A stretch of 36,409 nucleotides of DNA from an uncultured Bacteroidales bacterium (lineage in GTDB: Bacteria > Bacteroidota > Bacteroidia > Bacteroidales > Tenuifilaceae). A model generated the notes under the pieces. That model was not told where the DNA came from, made no database searches, and saw only the letters and a list, made by a program, of their open reading frames with translations. This document shows positions 29,625 through 36,409 of this stretch, one piece after another. Made by a program: the position numbers and the translations under genes. Location of the stretch: NCBI GenBank assembly GCA_937915475.1, contig CALGIR010000188.1, positions 1-36,409 of the forward strand, written 5' to 3'. The first letter of the stretch is position 1; each line of letters starts with the position of its first letter.

Positions 29625-32090
29625 ATGATAGAAAATCAGAGAGTTAAGGTGGTGAATATTGAGGAAGAGATGAAGACCGCCTATATTGATTACTCAATGT
29701 CCGTAATTGTTTCAAGAGCACTCCCTGATGTGCGCGACGGGCTTAAGCCTGTTCATCGCAGGGTTCTCTATGGCATGTTAGGACTAAGCTTGTTTCCAGG
29801 TAAACCATTTAAAAAATCGGCCCGTATTGTTGGGGAGGTTTTGGGTAAGTATCACCCTCACGGAGATACCTCGGTTTATGATGCAATGGTAAGAATGGCA
29901 CAGGTTTGGTCATTACGGTACCCATTGGTTGAGGGGCAGGGTAACTTTGGCTCAATTGACGGTGATAGTCCAGCTGCGATGCGCTATACAGAAGCGCGTT
30001 TTATGAAAATAACTGAAGATGTTCTTGCCGACTTAGATAAGAACACCGTTGACCTGAGACTCAATTTTGACGACTCGCTGGAAGAGCCTGTTATTCTTCC
30101 CACCAAAATACCATTGCTTTTAGTTAATGGGACGTCAGGTATTGCTGTGGGGATGGCTACTAATATGCCGCCACATAACCTTTCTGAGGTAATTGACGCA
30201 ATTTGTGCTTATATCGATAATCCCGAAATAGAGATTGATGAACTAATCGAATATGTTCAAGGGCCTGATTTTCCCACTGGTGGTATTATTTATGGTATCC
30301 AAGGAATAAAGGATGCTTATCGAACTGGAAGGGGAAGGGTAGTAATACGATCTAAAACAGAGATTGAGCAAACAGAAACGGGAAGAACCAGAATAATTGT
30401 ATCGGAGACACCTTATATGGTCAATAAGGCAGATATGATTAAGAAAATTGCCGATTTAATCAACGAGAAGAAGATTGAGGGTATTAGCTACATAAACGAT
30501 GAGTCCGATAGACACGGAACTAGAGTAGTTATTATCCTTAAGAGAGAGGCAGTTGCCAACGTTGTATTGAATAACCTGTTTAAGCAAACTCAACTTCAAT
30601 CAACATTTTCTACCAATAGTATTGCCCTTGTTGACGGGCGTCCCCGCATGTTAAATCTCAAGGATTTAATCCATCACTTTGTGAAGCATAGGCATCAGGT
30701 AATTATTCGCCGAACTCAGTATGACTTAGACCAAGCAGAAAAACGTGCACATATATTAGAGGGATTACTTATTGCTATAGACAATATAGATGAGGTAATA
30801 AAGATTATCCGTGCTGCGCAGACCCCAGATGAGGCTAGAGAAAATTTGATGGAACGTTTTGGTTTGTCAGAAATACAGTCTAGGGCAATAATTGACATGC
30901 GTCTTAGAAGTCTTACCGGACTTGAAAGAGATAGAGTAAAGGAAGAACATGCAGAATTGCTGAAGAAAATAGAGTTTTACAAAAATATACTTCAGGATGA
31001 AGCGTTGCAGATGAGTATAATTAAAGACGAATTAATTGATGTAAAGCAACGTTATGGAGATAAGCGAAGAACTGAGATTGTACCCGACGAGGGAGAATTC
31101 AACCCTGAAGATTTTTACGCAGACGATGACGTTGTTATAACCATTTCACATCTTGGTTATATAAAGCGCACCCCTTTAACCGAGTATCGACTTCAGGCTA
31201 GGGGAGGTGTTGGTGCAAAAGGATCTGCTGCACGGGATGAGGACTTTATTGAGCATCTATTTATTGCTTCAATGCATAATACCATGCTTTTCTTTACTGA
31301 AAATGGCAAGTGTTTCTGGCTTAAGGTATACGAAATACCAGAGGGAACAAAATCATCGAAAGGCAGAGCAATCCAAAATCTTGTTAACATAGAACCAAAT
31401 GATACAGTTAAGGCTTATATCAATGTTAAAAAGTTGAATGATCCTGAATATGTGAGGAATAATTTCATCATTCTGTGTACAAAGAAAGGCACTGTTAAGA
31501 AAACTTCTCTTGAGGCATATAGCCGCCCAAGACAAAATGGGGTTATAGCAATTACCATTAAAGAAGGCGACCAACTGCTTGAGGCTTGCCTAACTGATGG
31601 CGGATGCGATATAATGCTAGCAGCCCGAAATGGTAAAGCCATAAGGTTTAATGAAAGTCGGGTTAGGCCAATTGGCAGAACAGGAGGAGGAGTGCGAGGC
31701 ATTTCTATTGAAGGTGACGACGAGGTGGTTGGCATGGTTTGTGTAAATAAAGACGAAAAGGTTGATATACTTGTGGTTTCTGAGAACGGATATGGTAAAC
31801 GTTCCGATTTTGATGATTATAGAACTACAAACAGGGGAGGGAAAGGAGTGAAAACAATTAATATTACCGAAAAGACTGGTAAACTAATTGCCCTAAAGGG
31901 AGTAACTGATGATAATGACCTTATGATTATTAATAAGAGTGGCATAACTATAAGGCTTGCAGTAATGCAAGTAAGGTTGGCAGGAAGGGCAACTCAGGGG
32001 GTTAGGTTAATCAACCTTAGAAATGAAGACTCAATAGCTGCCGTAGCCAAAGTTGAAGCCGAAGACGAAAATGAAATAGAGTTAATATAG
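29625..32090 (+). CDS. gyrA: DNA gyrase subunit A, probably with a shortened C-terminal tail
   Basis: The 821-residue protein has the winged-helix/tower cleavage domain with catalytic Y121 in AAMRYTEARF. The quinolone-region segment is HPHGDTSVYDAMVRMAQ. A coiled-coil tower follows, with a C-terminal beta-pinwheel containing the gyrase-specific GyrA box (NRGGKGVKT), which separates it from ParC. I chose ATG at 29625 (MIENQRVKVVNIEEEMKTAYIDY); an upstream in-frame start at 29601 adds eight residues. The protein now ends AEDENEIELI at a stop inside an 11-bp tandem duplication (32076-32097). Without the repeat the frame would continue for 16 more acidic residues. The core enzyme is intact, so function is expected to be kept. 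The next gene, a TPR protein, is 84 bases downstream. Confidence 0.97.
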   Translation: MIENQRVKVVNIEEEMKTAYIDYSMSVIVSRALPDVRDGLKPVHRRVLYGMLGLSLFPGKPFKKSARIVGEVLGKYHPHGDTSVYDAMVRMAQVWSLRYPLVEGQGNFGSIDGDSPAAMRYTEARFMKITEDVLADLDKNTVDLRLNFDDSLEEPVILPTKIPLLLVNGTSGIAVGMATNMPPHNLSEVIDAICAYIDNPEIEIDELIEYVQGPDFPTGGIIYGIQGIKDAYRTGRGRVVIRSKTEIEQTETGRTRIIVSETPYMVNKADMIKKIADLINEKKIEGISYINDESDRHGTRVVIILKREAVANVVLNNLFKQTQLQSTFSTNSIALVDGRPRMLNLKDLIHHFVKHRHQVIIRRTQYDLDQAEKRAHILEGLLIAIDNIDEVIKIIRAAQTPDEARENLMERFGLSEIQSRAIIDMRLRSLTGLERDRVKEEHAELLKKIEFYKNILQDEALQMSIIKDELIDVKQRYGDKRRTEIVPDEGEFNPEDFYADDDVVITISHLGYIKRTPLTEYRLQARGGVGAKGSAARDEDFIEHLFIASMHNTMLFFTENGKCFWLKVYEIPEGTKSSKGRAIQNLVNIEPNDTVKAYINVKKLNDPEYVRNNFIILCTKKGTVKKTSLEAYSRPRQNGVIAITIKEGDQLLEACLTDGGCDIMLAARNGKAIRFNESRVRPIGRTGGGVRGISIEGDDEVVGMVCVNKDEKVDILVVSENGYGKRSDFDDYRTTNRGGKGVKTINITEKTGKLIALKGVTDDNDLMIINKSGITIRLAVMQVRLAGRATQGVRLINLRNEDSIAAVAKVEAEDENEIELI

Positions 32091-32097
32091 AGTTAAT
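32076..32097 (+). repeat. Exact 11-bp tandem duplication at the end of gyrA
   Basis: The unit ATAGAGTTAAT occurs at 32076-32086 and immediately again at 32087-32097. The second unit brings the TAG at 32088-32090 into the gyrA frame. Because 11 is not a multiple of three, it shifts everything after it out of frame. Confidence 0.9.
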
Positions 32098-32146
32098 GGA
32101 AGATATCGTTGATAACGAAGACATTACAAGCGAAGAGCAGAGTTAG
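32098..32146 (+). pseudogene. Detached acidic C-terminal tail of gyrA
   Basis: If one 11-bp unit is removed, gyrA reads on as IEL-MEDIVDNEDITSEEQS and stops at TAG 32144-32146. The stretch is stop-free and rich in Asp/Glu, like the preceding EAEDENEIE. It is either a lost tail or, less likely, a chance reading. Confidence 0.6.
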
Positions 32147-32174
32147 TAAATAGTAAAAACTTAAAACAATAATT

Positions 32175-33485
32175 ATGAAAAGAATTTCCTTAACCTTGCT
32201 GTCTGCATTTATTGTGGTATCAGCATTTGCACAAACATCAACCCAGGTAAACTATAAATCTTTAGAAAAGAAGATTGATAAGAGCAATTCGGCAATTGAA
32301 CACGAAAAAAAATCGGCTAACTATAAAACATGGCTTACGCGAAGTGAACTTATGCTCGATGTGTACGATGCAATGACATTGAGTGCTAATAATGGCATGA
32401 CTACTAATGAGTTTGAACTGGTTGTGGGCTCTCCTAAGTCAAAAAGTGTAGAGGAAATCGAAGGAGAAAAGATTGATAGGTATGAAATGGAGAGAACAGA
32501 TTTCTTTTTTATGGAGCAAATGCTTGTATATTGGACTTTTACTAAACCTTTATATAAGGATCCGTTGAATGAATCATATCGTGGGCTTCAAAAAGTTGCT
32601 ACGCTGGATATTAAAAATAAATCAGAAAGGAAACTAAAAACGCTCTACGAGAGACTCAAAAATAACTATTTAATAGAAGGTTCCATAAGTTATGCAAAGA
32701 GAGATTTTGGCAAATCTCATGATTATTTTGTAAAGGCTTTTGAGATTGGTGAAATGCCCTTGATTAACTATGTTGATACTGCAATGATATACTATGCTGG
32801 GCTTTCTGCACAGTTGAACAAGGATTATGAAGGGGCTATCAAACTCTACAAAAAGTCTATTGAATTTGATTCATACTATGATGGCAACGTTTATTACAAT
32901 GCATATGATGCCTATAATTCAATTGATAAGGCAGAGGATGGTTTACCATTTCTAGAGAAAGGGTTTGTTAAATTCCCCAAGAACCAGAATATCCTTTATG
33001 GTCTAATTAACTATTATCTTGCAAAAGAGGAAAATCCCGAAGTTGTTATTGAATATATTGATCAAGCAATTAAAACAGACGAAAACTATTCGCTTTATTT
33101 TGCTAAAGGCACACTCCTTGATAATCTTGGTAATTTAAATGAGGCTGTAAATGCGTATAATAAATCTATTGATCTAAATCCGGAGTTCTTTGATGCTGTA
33201 TATAATTTGGCAGCGCTTTATTTCAATCAAGGGGTAAAGTTTTTAGAGGAAGCAAATAAAGTGCCTGCAAGAGAGGTGGAAAAGTATGATGAGCTTTTAG
33301 GGAAATCTAACGTACAATTTAAAAAGAGCATTCCGTATATGGAGAGAGCCCTTGAAATAGAACCCGAAAATATACAAACGGTAGAATCTCTAAGAAACCT
33401 TTACTTTAGGTATAGAAATGAAAGTGATGAGAATATGAAAAAATATGAAGAAATTAATGAGAAGTGGAATGAATTAAAACAGTAA
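32175..33485 (+). CDS. Exported tetratricopeptide-repeat protein
   Basis: The 436-residue protein begins with a Sec signal peptide (MKRISLTLLSAFIVVSAFAQ). The N-terminal about 150 residues are helical and charged. From about residue 155 there are TPR-like helical pairs, the clearest being KDYEGAIKLYKKSIEFD, NLNEAVNAYNKSIDLNPEF and SIPYMERALEIEPEN. TPRs bind other proteins; a periplasmic scaffold or assembly role is likely but unknown. Genes for TPR proteins next to gyrA are common in Bacteroidota as far as I recall. It may be co-transcribed with gyrA. A 14-bp-stem hairpin follows its stop codon. Confidence 0.85.
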   Translation: MKRISLTLLSAFIVVSAFAQTSTQVNYKSLEKKIDKSNSAIEHEKKSANYKTWLTRSELMLDVYDAMTLSANNGMTTNEFELVVGSPKSKSVEEIEGEKIDRYEMERTDFFFMEQMLVYWTFTKPLYKDPLNESYRGLQKVATLDIKNKSERKLKTLYERLKNNYLIEGSISYAKRDFGKSHDYFVKAFEIGEMPLINYVDTAMIYYAGLSAQLNKDYEGAIKLYKKSIEFDSYYDGNVYYNAYDAYNSIDKAEDGLPFLEKGFVKFPKNQNILYGLINYYLAKEENPEVVIEYIDQAIKTDENYSLYFAKGTLLDNLGNLNEAVNAYNKSIDLNPEFFDAVYNLAALYFNQGVKFLEEANKVPAREVEKYDELLGKSNVQFKKSIPYMERALEIEPENIQTVESLRNLYFRYRNESDENMKKYEEINEKWNELKQ

Positions 33486-33489
33486 TTTT

Positions 33490-33524
33490 TTAATTAAGGG
33501 GCATAGTTGGTGCCCCTTAATTAA
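33490..33524 (+). terminator. Hairpin terminator after the TPR gene
   Basis: A perfect 14-bp stem (33490-33503 with 33511-33524) closes on a 7-base loop, starting four bases after the stop codon. There is a GC core (GGGGCA/TGCCCC) and an A/T-rich base, but only a weak T tract. Confidence 0.7.
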
Positions 33525-33711
33525 AATACCTGTGTTTAACATAATATGCATTATAAGACTTTTGTTATCAGGTATTTTAAACATCTTTCGGGGGTCAAAA
33601 ATCGATAAAATTATCAAAAAAGAAGAGCAAAATAGAGCACAAAATTTCCAAAATATTATTTTTCTTATGGATATTTAATGTATTATTGCAAAGTATTAAA
33701 AAAAACATTTT

Positions 33712-34056
33712 ATGACTAAGAAGAAGCTGGTAATCAACTACAAGAACTTAACGCCAGAGTTGTTAATGCTGATTAAAAATAAATATCCGAATGGTTACTC
33801 TGACCATGTGATTAAGGTTACCAAACCAAATAATGATTTTTTTCATGCTATTACTATAGATACTGAAGAAGCTAGCTATTTGGTTAAGGTAAACGTTAAA
33901 ATTGACACAAAGCCCAAGGATGATGATCAGCGAAAAGGTTTCTTTAGCGACTCAGATAGTATTGGGACTGAATCTGACTCTGATTCTTTTCCTGATGATA
34001 TTGAAGATGAAGATAGTAGCAGTTTTGGAGATGATGACTTTGATGATGTCGACTAA
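33712..34056 (+). CDS. Small protein with an acidic tail, unknown function
   Basis: I do not recognise a characterised family. The 114-residue protein has a basic start (MTKKKLVINYKNLTPELL) and a compact alpha/beta domain of about 65 residues (ELLMLIKNKYPNGYSDHVIKV, FFHAITIDTEEASYLVKVNV). It ends with a disordered Asp/Ser/Glu-rich tail (from about residue 70 to the end, finishing DDFDDVD). No signal peptide is visible. Small proteins of this shape with acidic tails occur in Bacteroidota genomes. It stands alone between two hairpins, with about 225 bases upstream. The tail could interact with nucleic-acid-binding or ribosomal proteins, but this is a guess. Confidence 0.7.
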   Translation: MTKKKLVINYKNLTPELLMLIKNKYPNGYSDHVIKVTKPNNDFFHAITIDTEEASYLVKVNVKIDTKPKDDDQRKGFFSDSDSIGTESDSDSFPDDIEDEDSSSFGDDDFDDVD

Positions 34057-34096
34057 TTTTTAGAGGTAATTGGAAATTTGTCTCTATTCTTTTCGC

Positions 34097-34136
34097 AAGC
34101 ATAAAACCTGGTGACTTTTCGCTGGGTTTTATGCTT
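34097..34136. terminator. Inverted repeat between the acidic-tail gene and the selenium operon (probable terminator)
   Basis: Arms 34097-34108 and 34125-34136 are perfect 12-bp reverse complements (AAGCATAAAACC) around a 16-base loop. It lies between convergent genes. No long T-run follows, so strength is uncertain. Confidence 0.6.
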
Positions 34137-34191
34137 ATCAAGCAAATACACAAAATACATAGCACTCATTTTAGAGTAATAGTATTTTCTT

Positions 34192-34626
34192 TTAAATATT
34201 TAGTATTGGAACTCCATTCGTCAACCTATCAACCCGTAGTTTTATATTGGTGCCTATTTCAGGCAATTTTGATTTGTTGGAAGGCCAATTAACCTGAACC
34301 TCATTATTAAAAACATCATGAACAGTAATAGTCTCATTTAAGTTAATGTCCTTAACACTATTTTGATGTACGGTAAAGTCATAAATTTTATCTTCTATGT
34401 ATACGGGATGTCGAGGCTCTAGAAATACCTTACCAGTGCAGTTAATTTTATCTACTTTACATTCAATTGTGCTGTTAACTCCAATACAATAGTTATTATA
34501 GGGTTCTGCCGGTAAAAGCAATCTTCTACCCGATTTATGCCTTAGCATATAATGATCACCCTCCTCTGGTAAATTGACTGTTTTAAGAACTTTAAAGTGA
34601 TAATATTTTCCTTCAACCAACTTCAA
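34192..34626 (-). CDS. Hypothetical beta-rich protein at the end of the selenium operon
   Basis: I do not recognise this 144-residue protein. It has no signal peptide. Its alternating hydrophobic strands fit two small beta-barrel modules: KYYHFKVLKTV...RRLLLPAEPYNNY and, after KINCTGKVFLEPRHPVY, a second IYDFTVHQNSV to IKLRVDRLTNGVPIL. The KVDKINCTGKVFLEPRHP segment resembles the end of an S1/OB-type domain, so nucleic-acid binding is possible. It starts 12 bases after the selD stop codon and is probably co-transcribed with selD, DUF3343 and the aminotransferase. Whether it has a role in selenium metabolism cannot be told. Confidence 0.7.
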   Translation of the reverse strand: MKLVEGKYYHFKVLKTVNLPEEGDHYMLRHKSGRRLLLPAEPYNNYCIGVNSTIECKVDKINCTGKVFLEPRHPVYIEDKIYDFTVHQNSVKDINLNETITVHDVFNNEVQVNWPSNKSKLPEIGTNIKLRVDRLTNGVPILNI

Positions 34627-34638
34627 TATTACAGTATT

Positions 34639-35679
34639 TTATTCTAGTATAACAAGGTCATTTTGGTTCCCATCATTATTACTCACCTTACCAATTATGC
34701 TGGTGTAGCTTAATCCTTCTTGCTTTAATTGAACAACTAAATCGTTGCCCTTGTCCTCATCAACTCCAATAAGTAATCCGCCAGATGTTTGAGCATCGGC
34801 TAATAGCATTTTATGATTATAATCGCATGACTTGATAGCTAATTTTCCCTCGGCATACTCAATGTTTCTGAAAGCAGCACCAGGAATGCAACCGTTATCG
34901 ATTAGGTTAAGGGCTTCTGGCAGCGAGGGAACAATTTTTGAATTAATGGTTATGCGTACTTTACTTGCTTTAGCCATTTTAAGAGCATGTCCCAGTAAGC
35001 CAAAGCCCGTAATATCGGTTGCACCAGTAACATTAAACCGTTGAAGTATATCCACTTGATTATTAAGTGTTTTCATCCATTTTAACGCCTCGGTGTATGC
35101 CGATTCTTTCACCATCTGAAGCCTTTTTCCCGCAACAATAACCCCCATTCCTAATGGTTTTGTAAGTACTAATACTTGACCTGGTTTAAGTCCAGCATTG
35201 GTAATTACCTTGTCAGGATGAACTTTCCCAATTACCGCTAGCCCAAACTTTGGTGGATAATCGTCAATAGTGTGACCCCCAATAATGAGCGTTTTAGCCT
35301 GAGTGGCCATATTAGCAGCCCCTTCAAGTATTCGGCTATAAACACTTAGGGGGATTTTTGATGCTGGAAACATAGCAATATTTAGCGCAAGAAAGGGCTC
35401 CCCTCCCATTGCATACACATCACTTAAAGAATTACTTGCAGCAATCTGTCCAAAATCATAAGGATCAGAGCATATTGGTGGGAAAAAATCAGTGGTAAAA
35501 ATTAGTGCGGTGTCCTCAGATATTTTATAAACTCCAGCATCATCGTGGGTATCAATATCTACAAGCAAATTGCTATCCTTTACTCTTGGTATGGATAGCA
35601 ATGCCTTTTCGAGAAGCGCAGCTGGAATCTTTGCAGAACATCCCCCGTATTCTACAGTTGAAAGAAGATCGAATTCCAT
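34639..35679 (-). CDS. selD: Selenide, water dikinase (selenophosphate synthetase)
   Basis: The 346-residue protein is of normal SelD length. The catalytic motif is YGGCSAKI with C14 and K17, equivalent to Cys17/Lys20 of E. coli; here the first catalytic residue is Cys, not selenocysteine. The ATP/metal-binding part includes HDDAGVYKI, TTDFFPPICSDPYDFGQIAASNSLSDVYAMGG and later GGHTIDD and ATDITGFGLLGHALKMA. It makes selenophosphate from selenide and ATP in the cytosol. Downstream use could be selenocysteine-tRNA, 2-selenouridine in wobble uridines, or a labile selenium cofactor. No SelA, SelB, SelC or SelU is seen in the window. It lies 2 bases after DUF3343 in an operon. Confidence 0.95.
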   Translation of the reverse strand: MEFDLLSTVEYGGCSAKIPAALLEKALLSIPRVKDSNLLVDIDTHDDAGVYKISEDTALIFTTDFFPPICSDPYDFGQIAASNSLSDVYAMGGEPFLALNIAMFPASKIPLSVYSRILEGAANMATQAKTLIIGGHTIDDYPPKFGLAVIGKVHPDKVITNAGLKPGQVLVLTKPLGMGVIVAGKRLQMVKESAYTEALKWMKTLNNQVDILQRFNVTGATDITGFGLLGHALKMAKASKVRITINSKIVPSLPEALNLIDNGCIPGAAFRNIEYAEGKLAIKSCDYNHKMLLADAQTSGGLLIGVDEDKGNDLVVQLKQEGLSYTSIIGKVSNNDGNQNDLVILE

Positions 35680-35681
35680 GG

Positions 35682-35897
35682 TTAAACTATTTTAATCTGT
35701 TGAAAGGCTATTTCCTCATTTCGAAGGTATTCTTGAACCGTTTGACCATCAATGCTACCTATCTCTATGCAAATTCCACATTCAGAGCTAATGCTTGTGG
35801 GAACTGGTAAAATCTGATATACAATTCCTTTACCGAAAATTATTTTCTCAGCTTTGATTACAGCATGCGTATTCTGAAAAATTAGCAATGTCCTCAT
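35682..35897 (-). CDS. DUF3343 small protein, putative selenium/sulfur carrier
   Basis: This 71-residue protein belongs to the DUF3343 family, also called putative Se/S carrier-like. It starts RTLLIFQNTHAVIKAEKIIF, the family's ferredoxin-like first strand and helix. A VPTSISSECGICIEI segment follows, where C40 and C43 form a CXXC pair that could hold persulfide or perselenide. It sits between a class V aminotransferase (cysteine desulfurase-like) and selD with 2-base gaps on both sides. This supports handing selenium from the desulfurase to SelD. That role is a family-context hypothesis, not proven. Confidence 0.88.
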   Translation of the reverse strand: MRTLLIFQNTHAVIKAEKIIFGKGIVYQILPVPTSISSECGICIEIGSIDGQTVQEYLRNEEIAFQQIKIV

Positions 35898-35899
35898 TA

Positions 35900-36409
35900 T
35901 TAGTATCCCATTTCTGCTGTTTTAAGGATGCTTTCATGTAAATATCTAATATCATCGTTAGAGTGATAGGGTGATAACGAAATCCTAATGCTTCCCTTTG
36001 GAAACGTGTTAAGTGTTTTATGTGCAAACGGACTACAATGTAGACCACTCCTTACCTCAATCCCAAATTTTGTATAAAGTCTATGAGCAAATCCAGTCAC
36101 ATCACCGTTTTTAGGGTATATTGAGAATACATCGGATTGGCTCTCGGGATTGCTAGCGCATAGCACATTTAATCTTTGATTTTCAGAAAGATTTTTAATA
36201 ACTGACAGGAATACTTTCCGACCCCAGCTATTATTTGGCTTATACTTTATTGCTGCCAATAAGCCATAAATGCCTGTAATGTTTGGTGTTCCAGGCTGGA
36301 ACCTATCTGGCATAAACGCTGGCATCTGAAAACTGTCCGAATTGGATCCTGTTCCTCCGCTTACGTTACATTCCAGTGAACAAGGCTCTTTTGCATAAAA
36401 TCCACCTGT
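35900..36409 (-). CDS. Class V aminotransferase, cysteine desulfurase/selenocysteine lyase-like (C-terminal part, cut by edge)
   Basis: 170 codons are visible and the frame runs off the right edge. An internal ATG at 36325 is not the true start, since in-frame coding continues upstream through GGTGSNSDSFQ. That glycine-rich loop, RFQPGTPNITGIYGLLAA, and a C-terminal RSGLHCSPFAHKTLNTFPKGSIRISLSPYHS with the catalytic cysteine in the HCSP motif fit the PLP-dependent cysteine desulfurase family found beside selD. The PLP lysine lies beyond the edge. It would release S or Se from cysteine or selenocysteine. The stop codon is 2 bases before the DUF3343 start (TAATAATG). Confidence 0.9.
   Translation of the reverse strand, partial: TGGFYAKEPCSLECNVSGGTGSNSDSFQMPAFMPDRFQPGTPNITGIYGLLAAIKYKPNNSWGRKVFLSVIKNLSENQRLNVLCASNPESQSDVFSIYPKNGDVTGFAHRLYTKFGIEVRSGLHCSPFAHKTLNTFPKGSIRISLSPYHSNDDIRYLHESILKTAEMGY

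Noticed and set aside
29868..29880. Threonine at the GyrA position equivalent to E. coli Ser83 (HPHGDTSVYD), a quinolone-resistance hotspot
   Set aside because: Threonine is the normal residue at this place in several wild-type bacteria and the rest of the region is standard, so resistance cannot be claimed.
32096..32146. A separate 16-codon micro-protein after gyrA (ATG at 32096)
   Set aside because: It is explained better as the gyrA tail detached by the 11-bp duplication.
1..36409. CRISPR array, prophage, insertion sequence or toxin-antitoxin module
   Set aside because: No regular short repeats, phage structural genes, transposase or small toxin/antitoxin pair could be seen on either strand.

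Overview
The window looks like a chromosomal segment of an AT-rich member of the Bacteroidota, probably Bacteroidales or Marinilabiliales-like. The evidence is family content: a PCMD-domain protein, several DUF4252 proteins, DUF4301, a fused E1 alpha/beta 2-oxoacid dehydrogenase, an OmpP1/FadL-type porin and a eukaryote/archaeal-type ProS ending in Tyr. Two clear TTTG-N20-TAnnTTTG promoters also fit. I see no phage genes, transposase, CRISPR array or rRNA.

Layout. Positions 1-9114 are a minus-strand run: the start of an Old Yellow Enzyme-type flavin reductase (cut by the edge), a steroid 5-alpha-reductase homologue, a secreted PCMD protein, mnmE, a guanine deaminase-like enzyme, a SiaB-like kinase, an M49-like lipoprotein peptidase, an unknown protein and proS. 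Positions 9213-12326 carry a low-complexity lipoprotein and a porin on the plus strand. A WbqC-family gene follows on the minus strand. Next come a plus-strand E2-E1-flavodoxin operon and three tandem SiaC (DUF1987) paralogues with a good promoter. Two identical tRNA-Lys(TTT) genes lie on the opposite strand.

Positions 18919-21577 form an ECF sigma/putative anti-sigma/DUF4252 locus containing one decayed DUF4252 copy. Positions 21580-23390 hold decayed fragments of a second DUF2179-DUF4301 junction, split by an erythromycin-esterase-family gene; the intact DUF2179 and DUF4301 genes follow. Then come tpx and clpC (minus strand), gyrA and a TPR protein (plus), and a small acidic protein (plus). 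The right edge is a minus-strand selenium operon: a class V aminotransferase (partial), DUF3343, selD and an unknown small beta-rich protein.

Most interesting points: the split SiaB / triple-SiaC partner-switching set, with phospho-acceptors Thr68, Thr68 and Ser73; the decayed duplication around the esterase; an exact 11-bp tandem duplication that appears to have cut an acidic tail off GyrA; the 5-alpha-reductase/OYE pair; and the compact selenium operon. All family assignments are from reading the sequence; no database search was run.
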